DNA of 41,134 bases from Thiobacillus sp. (GCA_018262815.1 JADFDN010000011.1:1-41134); one strand, 5' to 3'. Numbered from the stretch's first letter, positions 8,032-17,226 are shown. Notes: a model not told the origin generated them from the letters alone. Numbers and translations are program-made.

Positions 8032-8541
8032 ATGAAATACACGACCATCGCGCTGGCTGCCCTGGCAGTACTCGCATCTACTGCACATGCCGCCGCCCCC
8101 ATGATGTCCGTCGAGTGGACTGCCCAGGCCTGCGACGCCTGGAACAAGGACGCGCTCCTGACCAATGGCCTGGCCGAAAAATGGATCAAGAACGACAAGG
8201 ACCGTGGCTACAAGATCATCCATCTCTATCGCACCGACTGCGGCGAAGCGACGCAAACCGAAATGAAGATCGAAGCCCGGGACGGCAAGGCCATATGCGT
8301 CTATGGCGGCGCGGTGCAGAACCCCAAGATGGACTATGCCGCCGACTACACGATGCATGCCACCACCCAGCGCTGGGAGGAAATGGGTGCGGGTGAATAC
8401 GGCCCGATGAAGGCCATGATGTTCGGCCGCCTCAAGTTCGCCGGCCCGAAAGTGGAAGCCATGAGCGTGATGGGCCCGTTCGAAGCCTTCCTGCGTTTGC
8501 CGGGCAAGATTCCTGGCGACAAGGCCTGCCCCGCCAAGTAA
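8032..8541 (+). CDS. Periplasmic SCP2-like (sterol-carrier fold) protein
   Basis: 169 residues from the ATG at 8032, preceded by AGAGGAG at good spacing. A signal peptide (MKYTTIALAALAVLASTAHA, cleaved near residue 20) is followed by a small mixed fold. Its C-terminal half, MFGRLKFAGPKVEAMSVMGP with EAFLRLPGKIPG, is typical of SCP2-like proteins, in which this segment lines the lipid pocket. Three Cys residues in the mature part could form a disulfide. It stands alone between a predicted promoter and a terminator, directly after an Mla-like lipid transport operon, which suggests a role in lipid binding in the periplasm. Ligand unknown; family call is moderately sure. Confidence 0.7.
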   Translation: MKYTTIALAALAVLASTAHAAAPMMSVEWTAQACDAWNKDALLTNGLAEKWIKNDKDRGYKIIHLYRTDCGEATQTEMKIEARDGKAICVYGGAVQNPKMDYAADYTMHATTQRWEEMGAGEYGPMKAMMFGRLKFAGPKVEAMSVMGPFEAFLRLPGKIPGDKACPAK

Positions 8542-8554
8542 GCGCGGCGCAACG

Positions 8555-8585
8555 AAAAAAGCCGGGAGAGTCTCCCGGCTTTTTT
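8555..8585. terminator. Bidirectional intrinsic terminator
   Basis: GCCGGGAGA and TCTCCCGGC (8561-8579) form a strong GC-rich hairpin, flanked by A6 (8555-8560) on the left and T6 (8580-8585) on the right. It lies between the convergent SCP2-like and SlyD-like genes and can end transcription from both sides. Confidence 0.9.
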
Positions 8586-8607
8586 ACGTCAGGGCGATCA
8601 TCCCGGC

Positions 8608-9093
8608 TTAATGGACCGTCCCGGTTTTGACGTCGAGCGGCCGCCCGTTGCGGATTTCTTCCGGAGTCGCCTCGCGCATGTCGACCACGTTCACCAGGCA
8701 GGTCACGCTCTGCCCGGCGAGCGAGGGATTGCCGTCCAGCGTGAGCTTGCCGTCTTCAATGGACGTGACGTAAAAAACCTTGGTCTCGCCCGATTCGTTC
8801 TCGAACATGACTTCCGCCCCGATGCGACGGAATTCCGGCGGCACGTTCTCGATCTCGTCCACGAACACCAGGCTCTCGTCGCGCAGTCCGTAGCCTTCTT
8901 CCGGCGACAGCGCAATCTCGACCCGGTCGCCGATCTTGCGGCCTGCCACCGCCGATTCGATCGCCGGCAGAATGCCGCTGTTGGCGCCCTGCACGTAGCC
9001 GACCGGTATGTCGTGCTGTTCGACGACCATGCCGCGCGCGTCGAGAATGGAATAGGTAATGTATACAAGTGTGTTCTGTGTCACGGTGACCAT
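8608..9093 (-). CDS. slyD: SlyD-type FKBP peptidyl-prolyl isomerase
   Basis: 161 residues. The FKBP core is split by an inserted chaperone (IF) domain, as in SlyD: ITYSILDARGMVVEQ and VGYVQGANSGILPAIESAVA at the N-terminus, EIALSPEEGYGLRDESLVF before the insert, and GNPSLAGQSVTCLVNVVDMR after it. The residues NPSLAGQ match the SlyD NHPLAG signature. The His/Cys-rich nickel-binding tail of E. coli SlyD is missing; the protein ends soon after the FKBP domain. It should act as a cytosolic folding helper. The gene is monocistronic and convergent with the SCP2-like gene across a shared terminator. Confidence 0.88.
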   Translation of the reverse strand: MVTVTQNTLVYITYSILDARGMVVEQHDIPVGYVQGANSGILPAIESAVAGRKIGDRVEIALSPEEGYGLRDESLVFVDEIENVPPEFRRIGAEVMFENESGETKVFYVTSIEDGKLTLDGNPSLAGQSVTCLVNVVDMREATPEEIRNGRPLDVKTGTVH

Positions 9094-9200
9094 GCTGTCT
9101 CATCCCGAACCGTCGAAAAAGGCGCTGCGCCGTTGCCTGGCTGGCGCCTGCGCGCCACGCTTATGATACCTTCGAAGTCTGCCCCACACATCGTTCGCTC

Positions 9201-10853
9201 ATGAAACCGCTCAAACACCTGCCCTCCTGGAAGGCCCTGGACGCGCATTTCAAGACCATGCGCAGCTTTGACATGCGTGCCGCATTCCGCGAAGACGCGA
9301 TGCGCTTCGACCAGCTGTCGCTGCGCTGCGGCAATCTGCTGCTCGATTATTCGAAGAATCGCGTCACGCCAGAGACCATGCAGCATCTGATGCAGCTGGC
9401 CCGCGAATCCGAACTGGATGCCATGCGCAACGCCATGTTCAGCGGCGAGCGCATCAACTTCACCGAAAAGCGCGCCGTGCTGCATACCGCCCTGCGCGCG
9501 CCGGTGCGTCCGGCACTGATGGTGGAAGGCGTCGATGTCGAACGCGAGGTCGCCAAGGTACTCGGCCGCATGCAGCGCTTCGTCGAGTCGGTCCACAACG
9601 GAAGCTGGCGCGGTCACACCGGCAAGCCGATCCGCAACGTGGTGAACATCGGCATCGGCGGCTCGGACCTCGGTCCGGCCATGGTGTGCCATGCGCTCGA
9701 CCACTATGCGGTGGAGAACGTGCGCGTGCATTTCGTCTCCAACCTCGACCCGGGGCACCTGGCCGGCACGCTCTCGCAGCTCGATCCCGAAACCACGCTG
9801 TTCATCGTCGCCTCGAAAACCTTCACTACCCTGGAGACGCTCGCCAACGCCAACTCGGCCAAGGCCTGGCTGCTGGCCGCACTGCGCGCGCCGGCCGCGG
9901 TGGCGCGGCATTTCGTGGCGCTGTCGACCAATGCGGAAGCGGTCGAAGCCTTCGGCATCGACCCCGATAACATGTTCATATTCTGGGACTGGGTCGGAGG
10001 CCGCTATTCGCTGTGGTCGGCGATCGGCCTGTCGATCGCGCTGCAGATTGGCTGGGGCAACTTCCAGGCACTCTTGGCCGGCGCACACGCGATGGACATC
10101 CATTTCAGGGAAGCGCCGCTGGAAGCGAACATGCCTGTGATCCTCGGCATGCTGGGCATCTGGTACGCCAACTTCTGGAACACCGACACCTACGGCGTCT
10201 TCCCCTACGACCAGCGCCTGCGCCTGCTGGTGCCCTTCCTGCAGCAACTCGACATGGAGTCGAACGGCAAGAACGTCAACCGCGCCAACAAGCGGGTCAA
10301 CTACAACACCGGCCCCATCGTCTGGGGCGCGCCCGGCACCAACGGCCAGCACGCGTTCTTCGAACTGGTGCACCAGGGCACGAGGCTGATCCCGACCGAC
10401 TTCCTGGTGGCCGCGGTCAATCCCACGCCATTGGCCGATCAGCACGAATGGCTGCTCGCCAACTGTCTGGCTCAGACCGAGGCCTTGTTGAAAGGCAAGT
10501 CACGCGCAGTGATCGAAGCGGAACTGATCGCCCAGGGCATGAGCCGCGAGAACGCCCGCGCGCTGGCGCCGCACAAGGTTTTCCCCGGCAACCGCCCGAG
10601 CAACACCCTGCTCTACCAGAAGCTCGACCCGCACACCCTGGGCATGCTGATCGCGCTCTACGAGCACAAGGTGTTCGTGCAGGGCGTAATCTGGCAGATC
10701 AACAGTTTCGATCAGTGGGGCGTCGAACTGGGCAAGCAGCTGGCGCCGCCGATCCGCGCCGCGCTCAGTTCCGTGAGGGTCATCGGCGAACACGACGGCT
10801 CCACCCTGGGCCTCATCACCGACATACGCCGGCGACGCGGCCTCAGTACATGA
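9201..10853 (+). CDS. pgi: Glucose-6-phosphate isomerase
   Basis: 550 residues, the standard length. It interconverts glucose-6-phosphate and fructose-6-phosphate in the cytosol. Clear signatures: GIGGSDLGPAMVCHALDHYA, SKTFTTLETLANA (phosphate-binding SxxxTxET), GGRYSLWSAIGLSI, catalytic-loop MESNGKNVNR, WGAPGTNGQHAFFELVHQGT and the C-terminal signature QGVIWQINSFDQWGVELGK. No Shine-Dalgarno is visible. A TATGAT hexamer (9162-9167) may be its -10. The last 11 bases overlap the end of the convergent DUF4139 gene. In an autotroph it would serve gluconeogenesis and glycogen cycling, consistent with the glucan phosphorylase gene further right. Confidence 0.97.
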   Translation: MKPLKHLPSWKALDAHFKTMRSFDMRAAFREDAMRFDQLSLRCGNLLLDYSKNRVTPETMQHLMQLARESELDAMRNAMFSGERINFTEKRAVLHTALRAPVRPALMVEGVDVEREVAKVLGRMQRFVESVHNGSWRGHTGKPIRNVVNIGIGGSDLGPAMVCHALDHYAVENVRVHFVSNLDPGHLAGTLSQLDPETTLFIVASKTFTTLETLANANSAKAWLLAALRAPAAVARHFVALSTNAEAVEAFGIDPDNMFIFWDWVGGRYSLWSAIGLSIALQIGWGNFQALLAGAHAMDIHFREAPLEANMPVILGMLGIWYANFWNTDTYGVFPYDQRLRLLVPFLQQLDMESNGKNVNRANKRVNYNTGPIVWGAPGTNGQHAFFELVHQGTRLIPTDFLVAAVNPTPLADQHEWLLANCLAQTEALLKGKSRAVIEAELIAQGMSRENARALAPHKVFPGNRPSNTLLYQKLDPHTLGMLIALYEHKVFVQGVIWQINSFDQWGVELGKQLAPPIRAALSSVRVIGEHDGSTLGLITDIRRRRGLST

Positions 10854-12282
10854 CGCGCACCCGGTAGGTCAGCGTCGCCCTGCCCTCGGCCGGCACGCGC
10901 ACCTTCCATTCGGCGGTGCCGGACGCCGCCTTGGTGTGCGGCTGGGACTCCGACATCACGGTCCAGTCGCCCGGCATCGGTTCGCGCACGGTGACGGTAA
11001 CCGCTTCGGACTTGGCGTTTTTCAACACGATCTCGTACGCCGATTCGAACACGTAGTTGTGCCGGCCGGTGCCGGCGAGCTTCCTGAAATCGGTCTGTTT
11101 CCTGTCGGCGGTGACGTCGAAAGCCTCGCCCAGCTTCAGGCGAACGGTCTCGTTTTTTGGGGTGTGATCGATGCGATCCTCGCCGACGAATTGCGCGTTG
11201 CCCTGGCCATCCTTTTTGTAAACCCGTACTACGCCGCGCGGCAAGGGAATGCCGAGGCCTTCGCCGGTGTTGTCGAACTCGACGAACACACCCACCTTGA
11301 TCTTCTGTCCCAGCTCGCCGTGCTGTCCGGAGTAGTAGTAATTCGCGCCGTGCAGCAGGAACTCCTTCTTCACCGGGACCCGGCTCGCCGACATCAGCGC
11401 CACCTGCTTGGTCTGGTTGTCGGCCAGCGTCGTGGGACGCTGCAGCGTATAAAGGTGATATTCGAACAGCGACTCCTGCTGCATCTCGGCGGCGTCGGCC
11501 GCCTTGGCTGCCATCGTCATGACGTCGCGCGGCAGCGGCTGGGCATCGCGCACCCGATTGAGGTCGCCCGCCACTAGCTGCAGTCTGGCGTTGGGATAGT
11601 CCGCGCCGCTCTGGTTGGTCAGGGTCACCCAGCCGTTGACATCGAGCCGGTCATCGCTGGCATTCAGTTCGGCCACGTAATCGGCGCGCCATGACAGGCC
11701 GCCGGTCAGATAGGACAACTCCAGGTTCTGCAGCCCCGCAGACGGATTGATCAGGGAAATGACCAGCGTGGGCGTGTCGCGCAGGGTGTCGGGCACGCCG
11801 GCAAACGCCAGCCGCCCCGGCACGCCGGTTTCGACGCGATCGGCGAACTTCAGCACCACGCCGCCGTTGGTCGCCAGGACCGTGGCGGTTTCGCGGGTTT
11901 CCGCGCCCGTGGCCGGGTTGACCCTGATCACCGCGACTTCGCGCCCGACGTAGGTTTCCAGCAATTTTTCCGGCGTCAGCAGATCGAAATCGAAGTTCTG
12001 TTCCTGCAGCCGGAAGCCGGCAGGATTCGACAGGTTGCGCAGCTGGGCCGTTTCGGGGCGCATCTGCGCCGATACCTCGCGCCATGCCAGCTGGTTGAGG
12101 TCGCGTCCCAGCCTGACCCGGCGCGCGTCCTTCACCAGGGCCAGATTGTCGTTGTAGATGGTGACCGCGACGCTCTGCTGGTCGGCCGCCCGGCTGATGA
12201 TCTCCTCGCCCGGCCCGGCCCAGCTCGCGGAAGGCACAGCCAGCACCCCGGCGATCATCGCGTTCAACAGAATTTTCTTCAT
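10843..12282 (-). CDS. Secreted DUF4139-domain protein
   Basis: 479 residues from the ATG at 12282 (MKKILLNAMIAGVLAVPSA), which has GGAGAGGG upstream and starts a signal peptide cleaved near SWA (22). A longer open frame upstream is only antisense to the neighbour. The body matches the DUF4139 family: AVTIYNDNLALVKDARRVRL at the start, LELSYLTGGLSWRADYVAEL in the middle, and the C-terminal ending YVFESAYEIVLKNAK, VTVREPMPGDW, then ATLTYRVRVMY. These beta-rich periplasmic or surface proteins have no established biochemical function. The gene is convergent with pgi; the two stop codons lie within an 11-base overlap. Confidence 0.85.
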   Translation of the reverse strand: MKKILLNAMIAGVLAVPSASWAGPGEEIISRAADQQSVAVTIYNDNLALVKDARRVRLGRDLNQLAWREVSAQMRPETAQLRNLSNPAGFRLQEQNFDFDLLTPEKLLETYVGREVAVIRVNPATGAETRETATVLATNGGVVLKFADRVETGVPGRLAFAGVPDTLRDTPTLVISLINPSAGLQNLELSYLTGGLSWRADYVAELNASDDRLDVNGWVTLTNQSGADYPNARLQLVAGDLNRVRDAQPLPRDVMTMAAKAADAAEMQQESLFEYHLYTLQRPTTLADNQTKQVALMSASRVPVKKEFLLHGANYYYSGQHGELGQKIKVGVFVEFDNTGEGLGIPLPRGVVRVYKKDGQGNAQFVGEDRIDHTPKNETVRLKLGEAFDVTADRKQTDFRKLAGTGRHNYVFESAYEIVLKNAKSEAVTVTVREPMPGDWTVMSESQPHTKAASGTAEWKVRVPAEGRATLTYRVRVMY

Positions 12283-12325
12283 CTTGTCCCTCTCCTGCAC
12301 CCTCGCATCACACCTGAATGATGAC

Positions 12326-12348
12326 CGAACCATACGAAAAATGGTTCG
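12326..12348. promoter_or_regulatory. Inverted repeat in a divergent promoter region
   Basis: CGAACCAT and ATGGTTCG form a perfect 8-base inverted repeat around ACGAAAA, between the divergent DUF4139 and HDOD/EAL-like genes. It ends 6 bases before a TAGAAT (12355-12360) that fits a -10 for the plus-strand gene, so it overlaps the expected -35 area. It may be a regulator site; no T-run supports termination. Confidence 0.4.
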
Positions 12349-12387
12349 CAGCGCTAGAATGATCGTACCACCCCTGCACTGAACACC

Positions 12388-13683
12388 ATGATCCCAGAAG
12401 ACGATCCTCATCCCTCGCGCATAGTCGGCGGCGGCATCAACACCGGCGAATCGGAACAGCCCATCGTCGTCACGCAAATGCTGGGCATCGACAACAACGA
12501 CCCGGTTCGTGAGGAAGCGCTGCGCGCACGATTCCTGTCGTTCGACCCCCTGTTCGATTCCGCGTCCAACCTGGTTGCCCACGAACTGGTCCTGCGCAGC
12601 CGTGGCAGCGCCGCCGACACGCCCCCGGAAATCCGGCAAATGGAAGAGGACATGCTGCTGACCGGCCTGTATTCCCTGACCGAGGGCGGGCTGACCGGTA
12701 CGCTCCCCCTGCTGGTGCGGATCAGCGCCGGCGTGCTGTTCAGCGACATTCCACGGCAGCTCAACCATCGCCAGCTGATCTGGTGCGTGGACATCGACAA
12801 CGAACAGCATCTGGGGCGCGCGCTGGCCCTGCAGGATGCCGGCCTGACATTCTGCCCCAGGCTCAGTCGCAACGATGCGGTCGTGCAGGACAGTGCGCCA
12901 GCCTGGCGCTACCTCGCCTGCCACGCCGACGAAACGCCGCCTAAGGTTGCTGCGCGCCTGATCGTGGAAGGCGTGCGGAACGCGCATACCCAGGCGCACT
13001 GGCCCGACAACGCCTGGTTCAAGGGCAGCTTCTTCTCTGGCGACACCCAGCCTGCCGACATCAGCCACGACCAGGCTGTGCAGCTCGATCTGCTGGCCAT
13101 CGCCCTGCGCGAATCCGTCGACACCCTGGTGCAGTTCTTCCGGCTGAACCCGGACATGGCACCGCGCATGCTCGCCATCGCCAACTCCCAGGTCGGCGGC
13201 CTGAGCCGGCCCGCCGAATCGGCAGCCCATGCGCTGGTCATGCTGGGCCCCCAGCGTGCCCGGCGTGTGGCCGCCCTGCTGGCGCTGACCGGCAAGCTGC
13301 CGACCGAGGCGATGCGCCACTATGCCGTGACCGCCCTCACACGGGCGCTGTTCATGGGCAAGATCACCCGACTCGGCGCGCCCGCCGAAAGCGCCGCGGC
13401 AGCCTTCGAAATCGGCCTGCTGTCGATTGCCCCGCATGCCCTGTCGCTGCCGGTCGAGAAACTCATCCGCAAGCTGGGCCTGTCGGCCACCAGTGCACGC
13501 GCGCTGAGTGCGCACCCCTCAGCCGAAAGCGCCATGCTGCAGCTGACCTATGCCTGCGAAAACAACGATGTCGACACGCTGGCCCGATATGCGCAGCAGC
13601 TGGACATTCCGCTGCATCAGATCTCGGTGGCCTATCTGGATGCCCTGATCGCGGCGTCGGCACTCGACGCAGCCTTGCACTGA
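12388..13683 (+). CDS. HDOD-domain signalling protein with degenerate EAL-like N-terminus
   Basis: 431 residues. The N-terminal half has the outline of a YuxH-type EAL domain (LSFDPLFDSASNLVAHELVL, then LTGTLPLLVRISAGVLFSDI and WFKGSFFSG where EAL proteins have QGYFFSKP) but lacks the EAL triad and metal ligands, so it should not cut c-di-GMP. The C-terminal half (about 215-420) is an all-helical HDOD-type output domain: LLAIALRESVDTLVQFFRLN, HALVMLGPQRARRVAALLAL. Such EAL-HDOD proteins are cytosolic signalling adaptors. No Shine-Dalgarno is visible; a TAGAAT -10 lies 28 bases upstream of the ATG. Partner unknown. Confidence 0.75.
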   Translation: MIPEDDPHPSRIVGGGINTGESEQPIVVTQMLGIDNNDPVREEALRARFLSFDPLFDSASNLVAHELVLRSRGSAADTPPEIRQMEEDMLLTGLYSLTEGGLTGTLPLLVRISAGVLFSDIPRQLNHRQLIWCVDIDNEQHLGRALALQDAGLTFCPRLSRNDAVVQDSAPAWRYLACHADETPPKVAARLIVEGVRNAHTQAHWPDNAWFKGSFFSGDTQPADISHDQAVQLDLLAIALRESVDTLVQFFRLNPDMAPRMLAIANSQVGGLSRPAESAAHALVMLGPQRARRVAALLALTGKLPTEAMRHYAVTALTRALFMGKITRLGAPAESAAAAFEIGLLSIAPHALSLPVEKLIRKLGLSATSARALSAHPSAESAMLQLTYACENNDVDTLARYAQQLDIPLHQISVAYLDALIAASALDAALH

Positions 13684-13720
13684 CAGCGTAAAATGGCGGT
13701 TTTTGCTTGCCGCCCGCTCC

Positions 13721-14497
13721 ATGCACCCCACCCTGGTTTTCGACATTGAAACGATCCCCGACCTCGCCGGGTTTGCCGCAGTCAACGGCATCGACGAGGC
13801 CTCGCTGCCGCCAGGCGAGCTTGCCGAGATGGCGCTGCTCGCCCGCCGCCAGAAAACCGGCAGCGACTTCATGCCGCACCACCTGCACCGCATCGTCGCC
13901 ATTTCCTGCGTGCTCAGAAGCGGCGACCAGCTCAAGGTGTGGTCGCTCGGCGAACCCGACAGCGGCGAAGCCGAACTGATCCAGCGCTTCTACGACGGCA
14001 TCGAGCGCTACACCCCGCAACTCGTCTCGTGGAACGGCGGCAGCTTCGACCTTCCGGTGCTCCACTACCGCAGCCTGATCCACGGCGTCGCGGCCGCACG
14101 CTACTGGGACTGGGGCGACGACGACAAGGAATTCAAGTGGAACAACTATCTGGGGCGTTACCACACGCGCCACCTGGATCTGATGGATGTGCTGGCGATG
14201 TACCAGCCGCGCGCCAATGCGCCGCTCGACCAGATGGCCAAGCTGTGCGGCTTTCCCGGCAAGCTGGGGATGGACGGCTCGAAGGTGATGGAGGCCTTTC
14301 AGAAGGGTGAAATCGACGCCATCCGCAACTACTGCGAAACCGACGTGATGAACACCTGGCTGGTCTACCTGCGCTTCCAGAAAATGCGCGGCACGCTTTC
14401 CGAGGCCGCCTACGCTGCCGAAGTCGAACTGGCGCGCAGCACCGTGCAAACCCACCCCGCCCCGCACTGGCAGGAATTCCTGGCGGCCTGGGCATGA
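13721..14497 (+). CDS. PolB-like 3'-5' exonuclease (DnaQ fold)
   Basis: 258 residues from the ATG at 13721 ([17 protein letters not shown]); a TTG six codons earlier is less likely. FDIETIP carries the first metal-binding Asp-Glu pair of the DEDD exonucleases; [20 protein letters not shown] is Exo[20 protein letters not shown] is ExoIII with YCETDV. This is the stand-alone family related to the proofreading domain of DNA polymerase B. A TAAAAT (13689-13694) may be the -10. Its stop overlaps the ATG of rlmD (ATGA), so the two are translationally coupled. Role in DNA or RNA trimming is not established. Confidence 0.88.
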   Translation: MHPTLVFDIETIPDLAGFAAVNGIDEASLPPGELAEMALLARRQKTGSDFMPHHLHRIVAISCVLRSGDQLKVWSLGEPDSGEAELIQRFYDGIERYTPQLVSWNGGSFDLPVLHYRSLIHGVAAARYWDWGDDDKEFKWNNYLGRYHTRHLDLMDVLAMYQPRANAPLDQMAKLCGFPGKLGMDGSKVMEAFQKGEIDAIRNYCETDVMNTWLVYLRFQKMRGTLSEAAYAAEVELARSTVQTHPAPHWQEFLAAWA

Positions 14498-15792
14498 ACC
14501 CGGTCGTCGACATTCTGTCCCTCGATCACGAGGGACACGGCATCGCACGCATCGACGGCAAGGTCACTTTCGTCGACGGTGCGCTGGCAGGCGAACGCGC
14601 GGAAATCTCCATTTACCGCAAGCACGCCAAGTACAACTCGGCCAACGCCGTCGCCATCCTCAAGGCCAGCGCACAACGCACCGAGCCACGCTGCCGATAC
14701 TTCGGCCGCTGCGGCGGCTGCTCGATGCAGCACCTGGAAGCCAGCGCCCAGGTCGCCGCCAAGCAGCGCGTGCTGGAAAACAACCTCGCGCGCATCGGCA
14801 AGGTCAAACCCGATGTGATGCTGTCCGCGCTGCACGGCCCGAGCTGGGGCTATCGCACGCGCGCCCGGCTGTCCGCGCGCTGGGTCGACAAGAAAGGCGG
14901 CGGCCTGGTCGGTTTCCGCGAGAAACGTTCCAGCTACATCGCCGACATGGCGAGCTGCGAAGTACTGACCCCGGATGTCTCGGCGCTGATCCGGCCGCTG
15001 CGCGACCTGATGGGCGAGCTGTCGAATGCCGACCGCATCCCGCAGATCGAAGTGGCCGTCGGCGAGCATGTCACCGTGCTGGTGTTCCGCCTGCTCGAAC
15101 CGTGGAACGACGACGATGCCGCGAAGGTACGGGCGTTTGCCGACCGGCATCGCGTGCAGGTCTGGGAACAGGCCAAGGGCCCGGACACCGTTCGCCCCTT
15201 CTGGCCCGACATCGCGCCTGAACTCAGCTACAGCCTGCCCGAATTCGGCCTGGTGATGCCGTTCAGGCCCACCGACTTCACCCAGGTCAACGTCGCCATC
15301 AACCGCGCGCTGGTCAGCCGCGCGCTGCGGCTGCTGGGTCCGCAACCCGGCGAACGCATCGCCGACCTGTTCTGCGGCCTCGGCAACTTCACCCTGCCGA
15401 TTGCCCGCAGCGGCGCCGAGGTGGTCGGCATCGAAGGCAGCGCCGAACTGGTCGCCCGCGCACGCGCGAACGCGCTGCACAACCGCCTCGACAATGCCCG
15501 CTTCGGGGTCGACAACCTGTTCGAGATGACGCCGGAAAAATTCGCCGCGCTCGGGCACTTCGACAAGCTGCTGATCGACCCGCCCAGAAGCGGCGCCATC
15601 GAAGTCGTGAAATCCCTGCCCGACAGCGGCGCGCCGCACCGCATCGTCTACGTTTCGTGCGACCCTGCCACGCTGGCACGCGACGCCGAGGTGCTGGTGC
15701 ACGTCAAGGGCTACCGGCTGGAAGCGGCCGGCGTCGCCAACATGTTCCCGCACACCGCGCATGTGGAGTCGATTGCCCTGTTTACGCGCTAA
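14494..15792 (+). CDS. rlmD: 23S rRNA (uracil-1939-C5)-methyltransferase RlmD
   Basis: 432 residues, standard RlmD/RumA length. Order: N-terminal TRAM domain (about 1-60), a [4Fe-4S] cluster motif [14 protein letters not shown] (Cys67, Cys73, Cys76, with the fourth Cys in DMASCEVL), a linker domain, and a SAM-dependent Rossmann domain with [14 protein letters not shown] and LIDPPRSG. The catalytic motif [12 protein letters not shown] supplies the nucleophilic Cys. It uses SAM to make 5-methyluridine at position 1939 of 23S rRNA. The start overlaps the exonuclease stop by four bases. A promoter for lysC appears to begin inside its last codons. Confidence 0.95.
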   Translation: MNPVVDILSLDHEGHGIARIDGKVTFVDGALAGERAEISIYRKHAKYNSANAVAILKASAQRTEPRCRYFGRCGGCSMQHLEASAQVAAKQRVLENNLARIGKVKPDVMLSALHGPSWGYRTRARLSARWVDKKGGGLVGFREKRSSYIADMASCEVLTPDVSALIRPLRDLMGELSNADRIPQIEVAVGEHVTVLVFRLLEPWNDDDAAKVRAFADRHRVQVWEQAKGPDTVRPFWPDIAPELSYSLPEFGLVMPFRPTDFTQVNVAINRALVSRALRLLGPQPGERIADLFCGLGNFTLPIARSGAEVVGIEGSAELVARARANALHNRLDNARFGVDNLFEMTPEKFAALGHFDKLLIDPPRSGAIEVVKSLPDSGAPHRIVYVSCDPATLARDAEVLVHVKGYRLEAAGVANMFPHTAHVESIALFTR

Positions 15793-15803
15793 TCCTTTAG
15801 AAT
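15774..15803 (+). promoter_or_regulatory. Putative lysC promoter
   Basis: TTGCCC (15774-15779), 18 bases, then TAGAAT (15798-15803); predicted start about 20 bases before the lysC ATG. The -10 matches at five of six and the -35 at four of six. It overlaps the end of rlmD. Confidence 0.5.
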
Positions 15804-15830
15804 CACGCGCTTAACTCACTCTCAACCATC

Positions 15831-17060
15831 ATGGCACTCATCGTACAAAAATACGGCGGCACTTCGGTCGCCAACGTCGAACGCATCCGCGCAGTGGCGG
15901 AACGCGTCGCCAAATTCAAGATGCTCGGACATCAGGTGGTGGTGGTGCTCTCCGCCATGTCGGGCGAGACCAACCGCCTGATCGCGCTGGCCAGGGACAT
16001 CCAGGCACAACCCGACCCGCGCGAGCTGGACATGCTGGTGTCCACCGGCGAGCAGGTCACCATCGCGCTGCTGGCGATGGCATTGAAGGACCTCGGCCTG
16101 AAAGCCCGGAGCTATACCGGCGCGCAGGTGCGTATCCTCACCGACAACGCCTTCACCAAGGCGCGCATCCTCAGCATCGACGAAGCCAGGATGCGCGCCG
16201 ACCTCGATTCCGGCCATGTCGTCGTGGTCGCGGGCTTCCAGGGCGTCGACGAACAGGGCAACATCACCACGCTGGGACGCGGCGGCTCCGACACCACCGG
16301 CGTGGCGCTGGCGGCTGCCTTGAAGGCCGATGAGTGCCAGATCTACACCGACGTCGACGGCGTCTACACCACCGACCCGCGCATCGTGCCCGAGGCACGG
16401 CGCCTGAAGACCATCACCTTCGAGGAAATGCTGGAAATGGCCAGCCTCGGCTCCAAGGTGCTGCAGATCCGCTCGGTCGAATTCGCCGGCAAGTACAAAG
16501 TCAAACTCCGCGTGCTGTCCAGCTTTCAGGACGAAGGCGACGGCACGCTCATCACCTTCGAGGAAAACAACACCATGGAACAGGCCGTCATTTCCGGCAT
16601 CGCCTTCAACCGCGACGAAGCCAAGATCACCGTGGTCGGCGTGCCCGACCAGCCCGGCATCGCCTACCAGATTCTCGGCCCGGTCGCCGACGCCAACATC
16701 GACGTCGACATGATCGTGCAGAACGTCGGCCACGAAAACACCACCGACTTCACCTTCACCGTGCACCGCAACGATTTTGCCAAGGCAATGGACATCGTCA
16801 AGGCCCATGCCGCGGCTATCGGCGCGCGCGAAGTCACCGGCGACGACAAGATCGCCAAGGTCTCCATCGTCGGCGTCGGCATGCGCTCGCACGTCGGCAT
16901 CGCGCGCAGGATGTTCGAGACCCTGTCGAAGGAAAACATCAACCTGCAGATGATCTCCACGTCGGAAATCAAGATCTCGGTCGTGGTCGAGGACAAGTAC
17001 ATGGAACTCGCGGTGCGCGCGCTGCATCAGGCCTTCGAACTCGACAAGGCCAGCGCTTAA
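15831..17060 (+). CDS. lysC: Aspartate kinase (monofunctional, two ACT domains)
   Basis: 409 residues. It phosphorylates aspartate, the first step to lysine, threonine, methionine and diaminopimelate. The kinase domain opens with [17 protein letters not shown] (KYGGTS at 7-12), continues with [36 protein letters not shown] and [16 protein letters not shown]. Two ACT regulatory domains follow from about 265 ([19 protein letters not shown] and [20 protein letters not shown]), the usual arrangement for feedback by lysine and/or threonine. A 12-base perfect inverted repeat begins 21 bases after the stop and may end transcription before the tRNA genes. Confidence 0.97.
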   Translation: MALIVQKYGGTSVANVERIRAVAERVAKFKMLGHQVVVVLSAMSGETNRLIALARDIQAQPDPRELDMLVSTGEQVTIALLAMALKDLGLKARSYTGAQVRILTDNAFTKARILSIDEARMRADLDSGHVVVVAGFQGVDEQGNITTLGRGGSDTTGVALAAALKADECQIYTDVDGVYTTDPRIVPEARRLKTITFEEMLEMASLGSKVLQIRSVEFAGKYKVKLRVLSSFQDEGDGTLITFEENNTMEQAVISGIAFNRDEAKITVVGVPDQPGIAYQILGPVADANIDVDMIVQNVGHENTTDFTFTVHRNDFAKAMDIVKAHAAAIGAREVTGDDKIAKVSIVGVGMRSHVGIARRMFETLSKENINLQMISTSEIKISVVVEDKYMELAVRALHQAFELDKASA

Positions 17061-17081
17061 ACGACCTGCCAAGGTGGCTTT

Positions 17082-17112
17082 CCGCCGCGCATTCCGATAC
17101 AATGCGCGGCGG
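17082..17112. repeat. 12-base perfect inverted repeat before tRNA-Ser
   Basis: CCGCCGCGCATT (17082-17093), a 7-base loop, and AATGCGCGGCGG (17101-17112) form a perfect GC-rich stem ending 3 bases before tRNA-Ser. It could act as a lysC terminator lacking a T-run, or a regulatory structure; it also contains TACAAT (17098-17103), a possible tRNA -10. Confidence 0.6.
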
Positions 17113-17115
17113 TTC

Positions 17116-17209
17116 GGAGACGTGGCCGAGAGGTTGAAGGTACTCCCCTGCTAAGGGAGCATGCGGGCTTAAACCTGCATCGAGGGTTCGAATCCCTCCG
17201 TCTCCGCCA
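17116..17209 (+). tRNA. tRNA-Ser (GCU)
   Basis: The acceptor stem GGAGACG pairs with CGTCTCC at the 3' end, followed by discriminator G and encoded CCA. The D arm TGGCCGAGAGG, the long variable arm of class II tRNAs and the T arm with GGTTCGAATCC are present. The anticodon stem CTCCC/GGGAG (17143-17147, 17155-17159) holds the loop CTGCTAA, anticodon GCT at 17150-17152, reading AGC/AGU serine codons. Confidence 0.97.
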
Positions 17210-17226
17210 AATTATGATTTTTGCAT

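Noticed and set aside
12283-13515. Long N-terminal extension of the DUF4139 frame to 890 codons
   Set aside because: It is antisense to the HDOD/EAL-like gene, and the ATG at 12282 has a ribosome binding site and begins a signal peptide.
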